A stretch of 64,000 bases of DNA, from NCBI GenBank assembly GCA_963995525.1, contig OZ023214.1, positions 15,704,199 through 15,768,198 on the forward strand, written 5' to 3'. Under the pieces are notes generated by a model. That model made no database searches. It was not told where the DNA came from and saw only the letters and a list, made by a program, of their open reading frames with translations. Shown one piece after another: positions 1 through 14,810 of this stretch (the first letter of the stretch is position 1; each line of letters begins with the position of its first letter). The stretch comes from Escarpia spicata (taxonomy: Eukaryota > Annelida > Polychaeta > Sabellida > Siboglinidae). The position numbers were made by a program, and so were the translations under genes.

Positions 1-535
1 GTGTGTGTGTCTGTGTGTGTATGTGTGTGTGCGTATGTGTGTGTGTGTATGTGCGTGTGTGTTATATGTGTGTGTTTGTGTGCACGTGTGTATGTGCGTG
101 TGTGTGTATGTGTTTGTGCGTGTGTGTGCGTGCGCGTGCGTATATGTGTATGTGTGTGGGTGTCTGGGCGTGTGTGCGTGTGTGCGTGTGTGCGTGTGTG
201 CGTGTGTGCGTGTGTGCGTGTGTGTGTGTGTGTGTGCGAGCGCGTGTGTGCATGTGCGCGCGTATGTATATGTGTGTGGGTGTCTGGGTGTGTCTGTATG
301 TGTACGTGTGTGCGTGCGTGCGTGCGTGTGTGCGTGTGTGCGTGTGTGCGTGTGTGCATGTGTGCGCGTGTGTGCGTGTGTGCGTATGTGTCTGTGCGTG
401 TGCGTGTGCGTGTGCGTGTGCGTGTTATATGTGTGCGTGCGCGTGTGCGTGCGCGTGCGTATATGTGTGTGTGTATGTGTGTGGGTGTCTGTGTGTGTGT
501 GTATGTTTGTGTGTCTGTTATGTATGCATACATAC
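1..535. repeat. GT-rich microsatellite with GC and TA interruptions
   Basis: Alternating GT, with GCGT, GTAT and GTCT variants, runs from the window edge to about 535. Long frames read through it on both strands (Val-Cys and His-Thr repeats). They are products of the repeat and not genes. Its left end lies outside the window. Confidence 0.97.
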
Positions 536-2467
536 AAAAAACATGAAATCCATAATCATTTATACAGGATTAATATCAGAAACTGACGAAACATCATTTA
601 AAATATACGGAGGACACATTTATTTAGTGTTGGTTAGTGTGTGTAAGTTAAGATTGCAGAAAAACGATAGCTTGTCTAAAGACGTTTATAATTACAACTC
701 TTCCTTTCTATACGATCCTAGCATTATTGCTATTTGTCATCTTCCGGGGACGGATAAGTTCGCCAGCGTTGTCTTGCAGAGAAAAGAAATACGAAGTACA
801 AAAAATATTTCTTTATAGCACTACATTGTTTGTGTGTTAAATGCAAGTGGCAACATATCACTAAAGTCGCAGTACATTTTGGTCTAATATACAGAACAGA
901 AACTCGTACGACCACCAAACGTGTGCGATGCCGATTGGAAGGACTAACAAAATGCCCATCCCTCGAATGTATAGCTACACACACAAAAGCGGAAGACGGT
1001 TTCCCGGAGAATACGCAAATGCCGTTTGTTATGACAATATAATATATTTTAAACACGTTTTCGCTGTGGCGCGAGTTTCGTAAGACGTCCTAAAATGATC
1101 CCCGTTCCTCGCGACCTCGGAACAATCGCAGGAAGACGCGTAAAGTTCTGAACAACCGATTTACGTCCATCTAACGTACGGTACGAATCTTAAACACGGC
1201 AATTAAGAATCATGTAACCAACGGGGCGTTTTGATAAAATAAAGGCGTAGTTTCTTCCGAGTAATCGTAGATTAATCTCAGAGAGTTTCACGTCGGGGAT
1301 GCAAACCTTCTAGCAGGAAAACGTTAAGATACGTGCGCGAGCTCGATATAGTTAGATGTAGCACACGTCTATTTCATAACACAAACTACATCGCTTGTAA
1401 AATGGAAAATTCTACTTGGAAACAGAACATGTATAAGACGATGGGAGCGCTTGGTGCCCCAATATATTTCGGTAAAGGGGGTTTCCAGTTGGTGTGTTTG
1501 GAGAGCCGCAATGCGAGAGCAGTTGGCGTTTTTGCCGAGCTTCAGCGGGTGCCCTTGAAGATGTTGGTGAGCCTCAGCCGCCATATTCACCACGTTGCGA
1601 CGCGTATGGTTACGCAGGACGGTCGCCAGTGACGTGTCGCTGACGACGTTTATAAGACCCGTCTTCCGGACAACAATGCATGTGAAAAATTTTAATTAAT
1701 AATTAATATAATATCCAATTGACAAATTGTGGAGTTATACTTTAATAATCTCAGTTTGATGCTAGCGTATACTATTTAGCAGTTTTGTGATTTTCTGGGT
1801 TTTCATCGACAGCATTGCACAACATTGGTTTCTCTCATGATGACTTACCAATAAATGCCACATGGTTTTACCGCCGGTAACTTTAATGGAGGTTCTTATT
1901 CAAATATCAGTAGTTCCTAGGCATCATTGACACCATTGCCGCACACTCCCGCATTGTGACGAAATCATCGAATACATCTGCCCACTATCGATCTTCGCGC
2001 GAAGATGAACTGGTATAACAGAAACCTTTTATAACGCAATGACACGTGAGTGCTTCTATCAAGTGACCAGTGACGCCTACAGAAGTCGTAAACTGGGATA
2101 CGGTATTCGTTGTCCGTACACTCGTCACCTCGCACACGACAATGACAAAGCCGTTGCATAACTTGTAATTCATCAGAGGCCGAGACGGCGTGCCTGGGTG
2201 CATTCGCACGATCGTCTTACCAAGTAATGATTAGATTTAGAGGAAATGTGGACTTCGTACATTAGGCTCCGATGAAGGGAATTCATTAAACATATATTTA
2301 TCTTATAAACGCTTCTGCTGTCTTAACGCGACCCATTGTGTTCTGTAACCCGTCTCAACCCAGAGGGGGTAACTGTAGTACTGAATCAGTTCGTCCCACT
2401 CGCAGTCTTGTGAGAACCTTCCAACTTCAAAGATAACTGCCAGCAACTTTCAGTTAACCCCGCCTGC
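536..2467. other. Intergenic DNA, nothing recognised
   Basis: No gene or known repeat is recognised here. Short frames of about 60-110 codons occur on both strands (for example 1333-1632 plus and 730-1056 minus), but none shows a known domain or flanking splice structure. The stretch 1080-1660 is CpG-richer than its surroundings and could be an old transposon or exon remnant. Confidence 0.5.
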
Positions 2468-2659
<192 letters not shown>

Positions 2660-2829
2660 ATATATATATATATATAGATAGTTATTATTATTAACATTTG
2701 TATAGATGTATAGAGGCGACGATTCACAATTCATCGTGTTCCGACCCCCTAGTGGTGGACGTGACCAAGAACCTCCTAGCTAAATAGTGTAATCCGGGCG
2801 ATGCATACGAACACATTTCGTTGGCGAGT

Positions 2830-4715
<1,886 letters not shown>

Positions 4716-4724
4716 ACACCCGAT

Positions 4725-5290
4725 CAGGGAGGGGGTGAAATATGGCGCCGCGTGGGGCTGGTGGCCAACTTTACAGGTATTGGGATTCATAAACCCAGAC
4801 CGGCACAGCTTCAGCGCCATCACTCCAATACTAGAGACACGGACCAATCAACAGCTGATTACTATCGCATCACTATATTTTACCCGTTTATTGATCACAT
4901 CCTTGACGAGTTGGCTGATCGATTTTCGAGTGACCACCATGGACTTCCTGCAGCTCAAGACATCCTGGCGTCCAACTTACAGAAACTAGATGACACAGGA
5001 CTAACTGAGAACTAAAGTTGATGTCTCAGTCCGGCTGAACAAAACGTTTCCTGTAGAAATCGCAAAGTGGCGAAAAAGGTACATTGATCCTCAAGTTCCA
5101 CGACCGTCGTCTTCACGTGATCTGATTTCGGCGTGTAGTCAAACATTTGCCGTCATCAGCAAGATCGTAAACATCTTCCTGACTACACCAGTCGGATGCG
5201 TTGATCGCGAGCGTTCCTTTTATGCCCTGCGACGCCTCTGTATTTTTTACTGGCCCCCACACACTAACCAGTTGTTTTAAATTAGTTACG
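4725..5290 (+). mobile_element. hAT-family transposase remnant (ZMYM1-like C-terminal half)
   Basis: The plus strand encodes pieces typical of ZMYM1-like hAT transposases. A segment with 'YYRITIFYPFIDHIL' lies at about 4855-4905. After a stop near 5015 comes a segment ending 'TTPVGCVDRERSFYALRRL' at about 5180-5240, which corresponds to the hAT dimerisation block (usually ...CERSFSALRRLK...). The frame is broken and no N-terminal BED/TTF zinc finger is present. It abuts the LINE on its left, so one element probably inserted next to or into the other. Confidence 0.75.
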
Positions 5291-7142
5291 TCCCAGCTCT
5301 CGGTCTACTTTGTTTGGATATCTCAAAAGGAAATATGTCAAACACATCACACACCAATCATGGATTCCGCGTACCTCTACGGGCCTGCGTATCAGCGACT
5401 ATAATCATCTGAGATGTTCTCGAGTTCCCAGTATTTAGCCAAACTATTAGGACTATTCCTTCGCCTCGAGGGAAATTAGGAAAACGCGCGCTACGCGCCA
5501 GCAACGATTACACACCGAACAAACGTCAAATTACACTATTCAGTGCGGCCAGGTTTGAAGTGGTCAGGCCGGAAATAGGAGAAAGGATTACATTTCTGCG
5601 ATGTACACGCATGCACGACGTAGAACGGATGCCGGCGCAACAAACCTAGCAGTCCGAACGCTGAAGACACGGTGCGGTAAACTACCACGGACGCGAACAC
5701 ACACTTCTGTATTGTACGCAGACAAACACTAGTGCTCTACCATCATCGGATATGACATAAACTGTAACACTTGCATCGGAAAACAATAAAAACAACTGCA
5801 ACCGTATTAACTTACCTTCGTTAGTGCGCCACACCGTTCGATTTACGCACTCACGTCGTCATCGTTCGCGGAACATTAAAAGCTCGACTGACGTCTGTAC
5901 AGCGTGCTACTTAGGCAATCGATCACCGTAACTCAACTGATCACCGTCGCGAGGCAAATCGATTTCAAATTGCGGGAGTTTCTTTCGGCGGCTGCTGCCG
6001 TGTCGTCACCCGCGTGGCGACCGCGCGCCGGTAAGTGCTCGAGTGACTGCGTCTTGTAGCGTCTTCACGCAACCGGCTAAAACAGGGTTTTATCTGCGCC
6101 TCATATAGTCCGTCGAGTATATCGAACGAGCCGCGCAGCGCGTCGTATCTCTGGCGACTCCAGCGCGAATGCTGCTGCGCTTTTGTCTGGTATCCTGAGC
6201 GACGCTCGCAGTGTAAGTCGCCACTCGTGTAGCGCTCTATGTTTCTTTATAAATACATGAGTTTCGGATTTTGACACTTAATACAGAGTGTCTGTCTTTT
6301 TCATTCAAAGGAACTGACACACACGCACACGCACACGCACACGCACACGCACATTTCTTTGGAAGAAATTTGGTGCATCACCGTTATAACCAGAACCGCA
6401 ACATTAAATAGATATCCTAAGTTCTATTTTCGTCTCAAATTAATTCTGCCAAAAAGCAAACCTATCTAGTCTCAATGAAGACATGCCAGGTCGATTGCGT
6501 AACTTTTAAATATTTTTTTTCATTACACAAACTATTAACTTATTTAATTCCACATGTAGAATCAATTCAAGTAATTCTCAGAATTGGAATCTCTACGTGA
6601 AAGCGCGATACGATTTTTGCCTTGTTTCTATGTTGATGTTGTTGGGTTTCTTTGCTCTCGAAAATTCAGTAGGTTGAACGTTAGGCCTAAATATCGGCCT
6701 GGCAACTAGCTTTGGCAAATTGTCATATATAGCTAACAAAGAACACATTTTCGACCATTTAAACAAATGTACGCACACGTTTTTATTAAACCGAATGCAG
6801 ATATTATTTGCACTATGTAAAAAATATAAAGGAAACATTGAGGGGGAATGGAAGTTAATGCAAACATCGACAGAAGGGCAACGATGGTGACGAGTAAGCA
6901 GAAACGCTGAGGTAACGTAGAACCATTGGAACACGATCTTGGAAACATAATATTGATCTACTTCGGCACGATAGCTACATACACACAGACGGAGAACAAT
7001 TGTTTCCAGGAGTATTAGTAAATTACGTTATGACGTAAATTTCAAACAGTTTTTCGCGTTAAAGTTTGGCGCTCGAGATGAAAATCACCAAGGAGGAAGA
7101 CGTTAACATATTCCACACATACGTACGCATGTACGCACATAT
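5291..7142. other. Intergenic; CpG-rich island with possible donor site near 6030
   Basis: No protein-coding gene is recognised. The part at about 5860-6230 is clearly richer in G+C and CpG than its surroundings and contains a good 5' splice-site match (cgccg|gtaagt, donor at about 6031). It could hold a promoter and untranslated first exon on the plus strand, but nothing downstream confirms it. A short (CACACG)n tract lies at 6318-6352. Confidence 0.3.
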
Positions 7143-7505
<363 letters not shown>

Positions 7506-8027
7506 ACACGCGCACGCGCATGCGCGCACACACACAAACGTAAGTATAGCAGCAACATTAAATATTCCTATCAGTGATGTTGAATGTAATCGTCAAGCCA
7601 CGTGCGTTGTATCATAGTCTACTCGCCGAGTTCACGAATAGGCAGACGAAATTAAATTAGTTAGAGCCTTCGTGACAGTGAGGTATATTATAGGAATGCA
7701 AACAACCAACTGTGATTACACTGGTCCCAATTCCTGCCATGTTTGACAATGTCCACAACGTCACTTCTCCTTAGGCAACCGTGTCACGCGCTATTCGATT
7801 GCAACATATTGTACTTGGGTAGCATCCTCAACAGTGCCAGAATTTACAATACGGAAGATCAATGTAGCCAGCTGTACAGAGAGAGTATTGAAACTGACTG
7901 GGTCTTATATAGTATTCGAAGCAAACAAGTCACAAAAAGGACACTGTATTTCGTCGATAGCGACTACACAGAGGGGTACTATCGTACGCCTGTCGGTCGT
8001 ATAAAAACAACTAAAGACTAACTATTA
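7506..8027. other. No feature recognised
   Basis: Unique-looking sequence up to the assembly gap. One 92-codon plus-strand frame (7743-8021) has no recognisable domain. Confidence 0.4.
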
Positions 8028-8227
8028 NNNNNNNNNNNNNNNNNNNNNNNNNNNNNNNNNNNNNNNNNNNNNNNNNNNNNNNNNNNNNNNNNNNNNNNNN
8101 NNNNNNNNNNNNNNNNNNNNNNNNNNNNNNNNNNNNNNNNNNNNNNNNNNNNNNNNNNNNNNNNNNNNNNNNNNNNNNNNNNNNNNNNNNNNNNNNNNNN
8201 NNNNNNNNNNNNNNNNNNNNNNNNNNN
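8028..8227. other. Assembly gap of exactly 200 N
   Basis: The run is 200 N, a fixed spacer length used by scaffolding software, so the true distance is unknown. The 7-mer aactatt occurs just before and just after the gap (at about 8020 and 8228), which could be a contig overlap that was not merged. Confidence 0.99.
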
Positions 8228-9217
8228 AACTATTGGAGCACACATCAGTCATGAATCACTATTGAAAGTTACACTACCGCTAATAGCTTGCACTGACGTG
8301 GCCCGACACGCGGGTTGCCTCCACTGGCACCGTGAATACTCTTTATTTACGTTGTCTGTATACATTGCGCAGATCATGGCACTGAGAAAAAGTAATTTCC
8401 TTACAATGCCTTGCAGGGCACCGTGCTGCTTCGTTGACGCACATAAGCTTTCCTATCGCTCGAGTCAATTATCGCGCGACGGTGCCATTTGCTCGCGCAT
8501 TCGAAAACAACGTAATGCATAATTGCCGGGATTAATTAAGTGGCGGAAATGATTGATGGCGGCCAGAAGTGTGTGTCGTTTTAATTATGCATACGTGAGC
8601 ATGCGAGCGAAAGTACTGCTGCTAATGCAATTGCGCAACACACCATTCACTGTTTGTTGATTCTGGATGCATTCCGGGGACCATTGATTTGGGCAATGCG
8701 GCGTACGCGGCATGCCTGTAAATAGCGCGTTGTATCATAGCGAAGCTAAGCATCGAAACAATCAGGCAAGACTTACACATGAAGCCGAGATCAATTGGCT
8801 GAACGCAATCGTCACTTTTACTACAGCTGATACACAATTTGCCTCGGATGTCTGATTGTTGACAATTTTTTTAAACGGCACTTTTTAGCGTTATGTATCG
8901 TGTGACCAGTTTGTCGATGAACCACAGTCGGCCGGCACAAATATCTGAGAAAGTGCAATACAAATATCAAATTGCACCTTTGTGAATTGCATGCAGCTGT
9001 TATTGTAAGAGGCGGTGGCGGAGTAGCACACGTAATCGGACAATGATGTAGGCTGCGTGCGATTACGTGTGCTACCACATATCCGTGGAATGCTTGGTGC
9101 AAAGGTATCACTCGAAATTTATTTCACACTCCTAATGATTGAATTTAGTCAACTCAAACCTAGTATTGGGAGATCTTGTTCTTTATTTCCGCAGTCCATT
9201 GTCAAGTGGTTTTACAA
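8228..9217. other. No feature recognised
   Basis: No coding exon, RNA gene or known repeat could be identified between the gap and the Tigger-like element. Confidence 0.4.
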
Positions 9218-9410
9218 TACAGTAGAACCTCGCCTAAGTCGGATTCAATCGGACCGAGTGATTTAGTCCGAGTTACGCGAAAATCCGACTTAGCCAAAAA
9301 TGGCATATTCCAGTGCCGAAGGCAACCCTCTAAAAGCCCTTAGGTACATGTGAATAACGCTTGAAAATGACTGGATACTGCGGTAAGTCTACATGCACTC
9401 TTAGAAATTA

Positions 9411-9649
9411 CCGTATAATTAACGGGCATATACCGTAATAATTTACGGTATTTTCCCGTAAAATGGAATTACGGTACATTCGCTGTAATACACGTACGGC
9501 ATCTACCGGCTAAGCGTAAAACCACGATTGCCGTATAATTAACGCGCATCTACCGTAATATTTACGGTGTCTCCCCGTAAAATGGAATTACGGTACATTC
9601 GCTGTAATACACATACGACATCTATCGGCTAAGAATAAAACCACGATTG
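9411..9649. repeat. Two 120-bp direct repeats at the left end of the inner element
   Basis: Two copies start at 9411 and 9531 (ccgtataattaacg...). Each contains the palindromic words taccgtaat, tttacggt and ggaattacggtacattcg. They differ by a few substitutions. The same word set recurs in the array near 16.2-16.8 kb. Confidence 0.9.
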
Positions 9650-12600
9650 CGCGCGTCAGCACATGCGTGTAAAATTATATCATGTTGTCAGTGGCGTCAC
9701 TGCGCGCAGTGTGGGAGAAACGTGCAATCGCTTAACCGACTGTTTATTGACCTGTTCGTAGATCGGTTCATTACAGCTCTACGCAAAGTATCCTGAGTAA
9801 CACTGCGTTCGTCTGCATAGTGCATAGCCGCGTGATAGCGCGAAATTCAATTTAAGTAAACCGTGACAAGAATGACTGCGATACCAGCGGTCAAAGGTGG
9901 CTCTATATTGACTATAAAGACGACTATACAGGCCCGTATATAGCACAGGCCACATATAAATACGTTACATCAACTGGCAGCAACAAAATTTAAAAATAAG
10001 CAATTGTTGTTATACATTCTTCTGTTTACATTTACGTTTGGAACGCAAGCTTCCGCGTCATTCCATGTTCGTACATGCGCAGTCGCAAAAATGTGCGATC
10101 TCCGAACAGGTCAATAGTGTACAAATACAAGTTCACACCAAGAGCAATGCTTCTGTTTCTTCTTCCAATATTGTACGTTAACCTCATCACGTTGAGGATT
10201 TTGTTTTTGCAAATAGCTTAGAATATCGGTATTAAATTCAGTGAGTGGATAACTCAAATATATGAACTTATGACTGAACGTACAAAGTTTCATTTCTCAT
10301 GGGATTTTAAGATGGACACAAATGTAAACTTCATAACAGCCACGGCGCATGAGTATTTCTGTCGGATATTCTTTGTCATGGACCATGGCTCTGTATTAAT
10401 CACACTGACTGTAGTGGTAAATTATTTAGCTTGTCTAAAAAGGCACTGGATCGATGAATTTATACTACTGTTAGTGATTTATAACATATAGATCCGTTAC
10501 GCAAGCGTGTCTTCAATATGCATCACTAACTAAAATGTAATTACTACAGCTTGTCCTTTTTATCGATGAAACGTAGGTCAAAATAGCTTAGACTTTCATA
10601 ATTTATTACGTGTAGTGAAAAGTTTCACTCAAGTGCAGCTTTTCGGACAGTTGATCCCGAAAGTACAGACATAAACAGAACACGTTAAAGGGAGAGCGTC
10701 TAGCTGTTCCTCTGCTGCTACTTCACCAGGAATTAGCCAGCGTAATAATTTGTAACAGGAAGTCTGCTGCGTTGAACGTGAGAAAATTGGACATCAAAGG
10801 GAATTGTGGTCAACTCGGACCGCTTTGGTGAAATTGCTAATAAAACTTGTTTGACACTAGATGCATTGTTTACCATTTGAACATGATGCGCGGACTGAAC
10901 TTTCAAATCACGAAAATTGTTACGAGCTTACTAAAATAACAAAGAGAATTTTGTAGGCAGTATCCAGGCAATATAAATTAATAAATGAAAAACAAGGAAC
11001 AAATTATCGCCTTTAAATATAGAACGGTTACGTACACCCCTTCTACCCCACCCCCTCGATGTTCCTTTTTAAGCCACAAAAATCAGTATGTATATTCATA
11101 AAAACTAACTATATTAACTGGCTAAAAATTAGATTGCCAAGTCTCATCTTAGTGCACCTTTCAAATGTTATGTTAAAAATATATCAGACAGATGAGAAAC
11201 ATTAAGGAATCCCCTTCCCTGGGTAACCCCCTGCTGCTTCCCTTTTTCGCCACTTAATGGACATTAAAAACATTTTTGGCCCACAGCAGGCCAATGTTTT
11301 TAATTAGGTAAAACATAAAACACCTTTTCGTAGGTGTTTGTAACAATGTGCTGTGCTACGCTGAACCACATGTAAACGCCAAGTACGTATATCATACTAT
11401 TTAAAAGCCATGTAAAACAAAGCCTGAACAAAATTGTGACGCTGCCTGTTTTACTACAGTTATCTAGGTCTACGTGCTATGTTACAAGGAGAGAACAGAG
11501 AGATCACAAGTCGCAAAAGCTGTAAGCTACACATGAAATATACCATATCTGATGTGTCACAATCAATATTGACAGCTAATTAACAAGCCTCCAAATGTTG
11601 TTGAGAGTTAAAAACAGACACACAAATGTGCCAAGTAATTCTTCACAAAAAATTAATGCAGTAGATCTACCGCTTTTCATGTGATCGCGATAGATGAGGA
11701 TCAATTTAGGATATAATTACTTATTCCATGGCATTTCCAACGTGAAATGTTGGTTAGGCTGTATAATTGGACTGACAATGAGTAATTCAATTCTTTCTTA
11801 AACCGTGAACTATCGATCTGACGGCAGATTTTGGTACTAAAGCGGTAGGCCGTGAGATTGTCCCAAGAATGAAGAAACAGGACATGTTCTATTGCCAAAT
11901 GGGTAGACTTGACACCTCTGACCCGTGTGTGCCACCCGACTGTCCACAGCCTAGGATAATCCCATTGGGATACAGATTAATCTCATTTCCAGATCACAAC
12001 CCTTCCCCAAATGACTAAGTTAGTGGCTGCGGCCTACCCCATTAATTAGCCATTAGTCATCTTATCCAGGGAGCACAGCGACACATCTGCAAGTCAAACA
12101 TTTCCTCTGCCAGACATTTATTGCATGTCGTAGATGTCAAACAGTGGTGTGCTATGTGTTCAGCAGTGGATACAAGTCTTTCTGCCTTACAGTGGGATAA
12201 TGGCCAGCAGGGTCGCTGCAGTGGGCCAGCCTAGCTTATCACTCTAGTCAGAGAACGATCAGTGATATAACTCCATCCCCGCGAGTCACAACCTGAGCGC
12301 GTCTAGCGTTATCGGCAGGCTTGAAAAGAAGTAATTAACTAGTTTGCCGCCAAATGTAGCGAAAGATATTGCTAAGCCTCGTTTTGAACTGGGATTAATC
12401 AGCTTCGAATTCAGATTATTTCGGAAAGGCTGCGTTTCGCAAAAACTTCGCGACTTTTATGTCTGGTGTTATATTGGTGGCTGCAGTTCAGTAAATCTAC
12501 TATAATTTAGACCCGGTGGAGGATTAGGTAAGCAATGCAAATGTTACGCCATGTGATACTGAAAGCTGTATTTTATTAGTTTAGAAATTGGAAGATTTAA

Positions 12601-12732
12601 ATACGGAAACTGCTATATCGCCCAGGCTGTGTGTACCACGCCGTCTTTCATTAAGTTAGTTACTAATCGCTAATTTAGCAATCCGATGTCAACAGCGGCC
12701 ATTGCAAGACAGCTGCACTCATCCTTGCAGTG
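9650..12732. other. Interior of the inner element; includes a 372-bp inverted-repeat unit
   Basis: No recognisable coding sequence. The 21-mer at 9745-9765 (tattgacctgttcgtagatc...) is matched in inverted orientation at 10096-10116 with 20 of 21 bases, which delimits a possible small MITE. The rest is A+T-rich with scattered stops. Confidence 0.4.
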
Positions 12733-12780
12733 ATGGCCGAGTTTGACGAAAAGAGTGACCAACTCTTCGTAGAAGCTAAG
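12733..12780 (+). CDS. Possible first coding exon of unrecognised gene
   Basis: An ATG at 12733 opens 16 codons (MAEFDEKSDQLFVEAK) ending in phase 0 at a good donor (aag|gtatgt, 12781). It lies upstream, on the same strand, of exons at 14047 and 14678. A possible following exon begins after 'ttatag' at 13176 (GAC ACA TCT..., also phase 0), but its donor could not be placed. The link to the downstream exons is an inference from order and phase only. Confidence 0.35.
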
Positions 12781-13269
12781 GTATGTAAAGTATATGAGTA
12801 TCTATAACATTTATATTTGATTTGATATACAAAATTAATATGTGGGTTGTCCCACTTCGACTGGGCCATGACGGTGCAGTTTAATTCAAATCATCAAAAT
12901 AAAGTGGGAAAACTTGTACTACACGCCTTGATGATGACACAATAAAATGTCACCATGCTACCATGGCAACATTTCTGATTAGCCTTGTTCCGAACACAAT
13001 TACATATTTATTTATTGGCCTGGATCAATTAATTATTCCTGAATTGGAATGGCTGATTCACAAATTGGAATTGTTTATGTGAGACCAGTGGTATCAGAAT
13101 CGCTTAATCATAGGTCTGCTGACAATAAAGAAATATAAATATACAATTTGTAATGTACATATGTGTTGGTTATAGGACACATCTTCGGCATCAGAAGTAG
13201 AGCAGCTGCCAGCCTTGCCTGAGACACTTTGCCTCGTTTTGTGTATATTGATATTTTCAAGATCTTATA

Positions 13270-13795
13270 AAATAACACTTAGATTTTTTAGCTCATTGGG
13301 ATGGCATACAAATATACTACACCCTATGTAATATGCCAAAGAAATAAACTAAAACATGTTTATGCCCGAACCACGTTAAAGGCTAAGTGTATATCTGTGT
13401 ATGGTGTTAAATTGTGGAATTGTTTAGATGAGCACATAAAAAGATCACTTACTATAAGAAATCAAAAAAATGGTATAAAAATTACTTCATTGAAGAGTAT
13501 AAATGATGTAATTAATTTGGTTATTGTTAAGGTTCAGAAAGTATTTGGAAGCTCGAATGTAGTAGTGGTCTCACTTTAGCAATAGCATATTCTTTATGTT
13601 ACTAACACTGTGTTTAAGATTATGATCATGATATATTGATGTTAGGGAAAGTGCATAATAATGCAATGAGCTTCTACTTTCCCCCTTTCTATTTTGAACT
13701 TTGTCAACTGTAATATGTATGTATATATATCTATATATATGTGTGTTGTTTTCTCAATTGGAAATAAAGAAATTGAATTGAAATTCTATATAATT
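13270..13795 (+). mobile_element. 5'-truncated LINE, C-terminal tail of reverse transcriptase plus 3' end
   Basis: The frame at 13301-13579 encodes 'YARTTLKAKCISVYGVKLWN', the C-terminal signature of many non-LTR retrotransposon polyproteins. It is followed by an untranslated tail that ends in AATTG-type short units (about 13770-13790), the usual 3' terminus of such elements. It is severely 5'-truncated and lies in an intron of the gene at 12.7-14.8 kb. Confidence 0.8.
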
Positions 13796-14046
13796 ATAAA
13801 CTAACCACTTGCGGTTCTTAATAAAGAATTAAGTGATTTTTTTTATTTTTATACTGAATTTCTAATGTTTTGGAAAACTTTTGACAGTTTTGGACATCGC
13901 CTTGTCAGAAATAGCTTTCTGATAGTCCAGAAAACAGCTGTGGTCTTCTAGCATGGTGGTGACCTACAAAACATGCCTAATTCACAATATTACATATTTT
14001 GTAGCTTGATGCTGTACTTTACTAACTTGAGCTAGATTTGTTACAG

Positions 14047-14215
14047 GAGAGTCTCTGTTGACTGTAAGACGCATGATGCTGGTCATGGACAAGCTTGTTG
14101 TGGCCAGCCACATAGAGAACATGGTTGTTGGCATCGGCATGATGTTTGTGGCATATTTTGTGTTCAACATAAAATTCCCACTTGGAGCTGCTTCCACACT
14201 GGAATTCATTCAGAG
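14047..14215 (+). CDS. Internal exon of unrecognised gene (VFNIKFP...TLEFIQR)
   Basis: The exon runs from acceptor 'ttacag' to donor 'cagag|gtatga'. It needs one carried base at its start and passes two bases (AG) on. It encodes about 56 residues including 'LVVASHIENMVVG', 'FVAYFVFNIKFP' and 'STLEFIQR'. It recalls the C-terminal part of uncharacterised proteins found in many copies in fish and invertebrates ('..YVFNIxYP..TFEFIQR..'). That is a recollection, not a search result. Function unknown. Confidence 0.65.
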
Positions 14216-14677
14216 GTATGACATTTTGAACCTAATTATAACGTGCAGGGTTGGGTTTTTTGTTTTGTTATAAACTTACAATAAATGTAGACAAGCATTA
14301 CCTTAGTGTATGATAGACAAAACGGGAAGACCCACATATCTTGTACGTAGAATCATATGAAATCATAATTGCTACCCCACATTGACTTTTTGGGTCAGAA
14401 GTTGGCTAATATTAAAAGAACTATATTAACATAGCATCTTTGAATATGTATATATTCAGAACTAAAGCATGTCATATTGCTGTAATATTGCACACTGGCA
14501 TAAAATGATGTGTTAATAACTATTTACTGTTACAGTGTAGCACTGTGTTCACGGATCAAGTATGGTATACATATGTATGGGCTGCTAATGCCAATGAACC
14601 AACACAAACCAGATATTACATAATAAATCCTTTGTTTCTTATTTAATAAGAAATTTATGATTTGCAATATGTTGCAG

Positions 14678-14810
14678 ATGCTTAGTGCACATCAACCCGG
14701 AGACTGGCAGCAAAGTGCAGCGGGACAAACGAAAGAAATCGACGACCATGAGCAGCAAGGTCCTCGGTCTTATCAATGGACTGGCCCAGTACGAGTGGAC
14801 TGAGCAGTAA
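14678..14810 (+). CDS. Terminal exon of unrecognised gene (HINPETGSKV...EYEW-type end)
   Basis: The acceptor 'gttgcag' is at 14677. Carrying AG from the previous exon completes an Arg codon, so the joined text reads 'TLEFIQR-CLVHINPETGSK'. The exon continues with a Lys/Arg-rich stretch and 'VLGLINGLAQYEWTEQ' before TAA at 14808-14810. The phase match with 14047-14215 strongly supports the two being one spliced gene. The basic stretch could be a nuclear-localisation signal; that is inference. Confidence 0.65.

Noticed and set aside
1..586. Open frames of 180-270 codons
   Set aside because: They read Val-Cys repeats of a GT microsatellite and lose coherence at its end.
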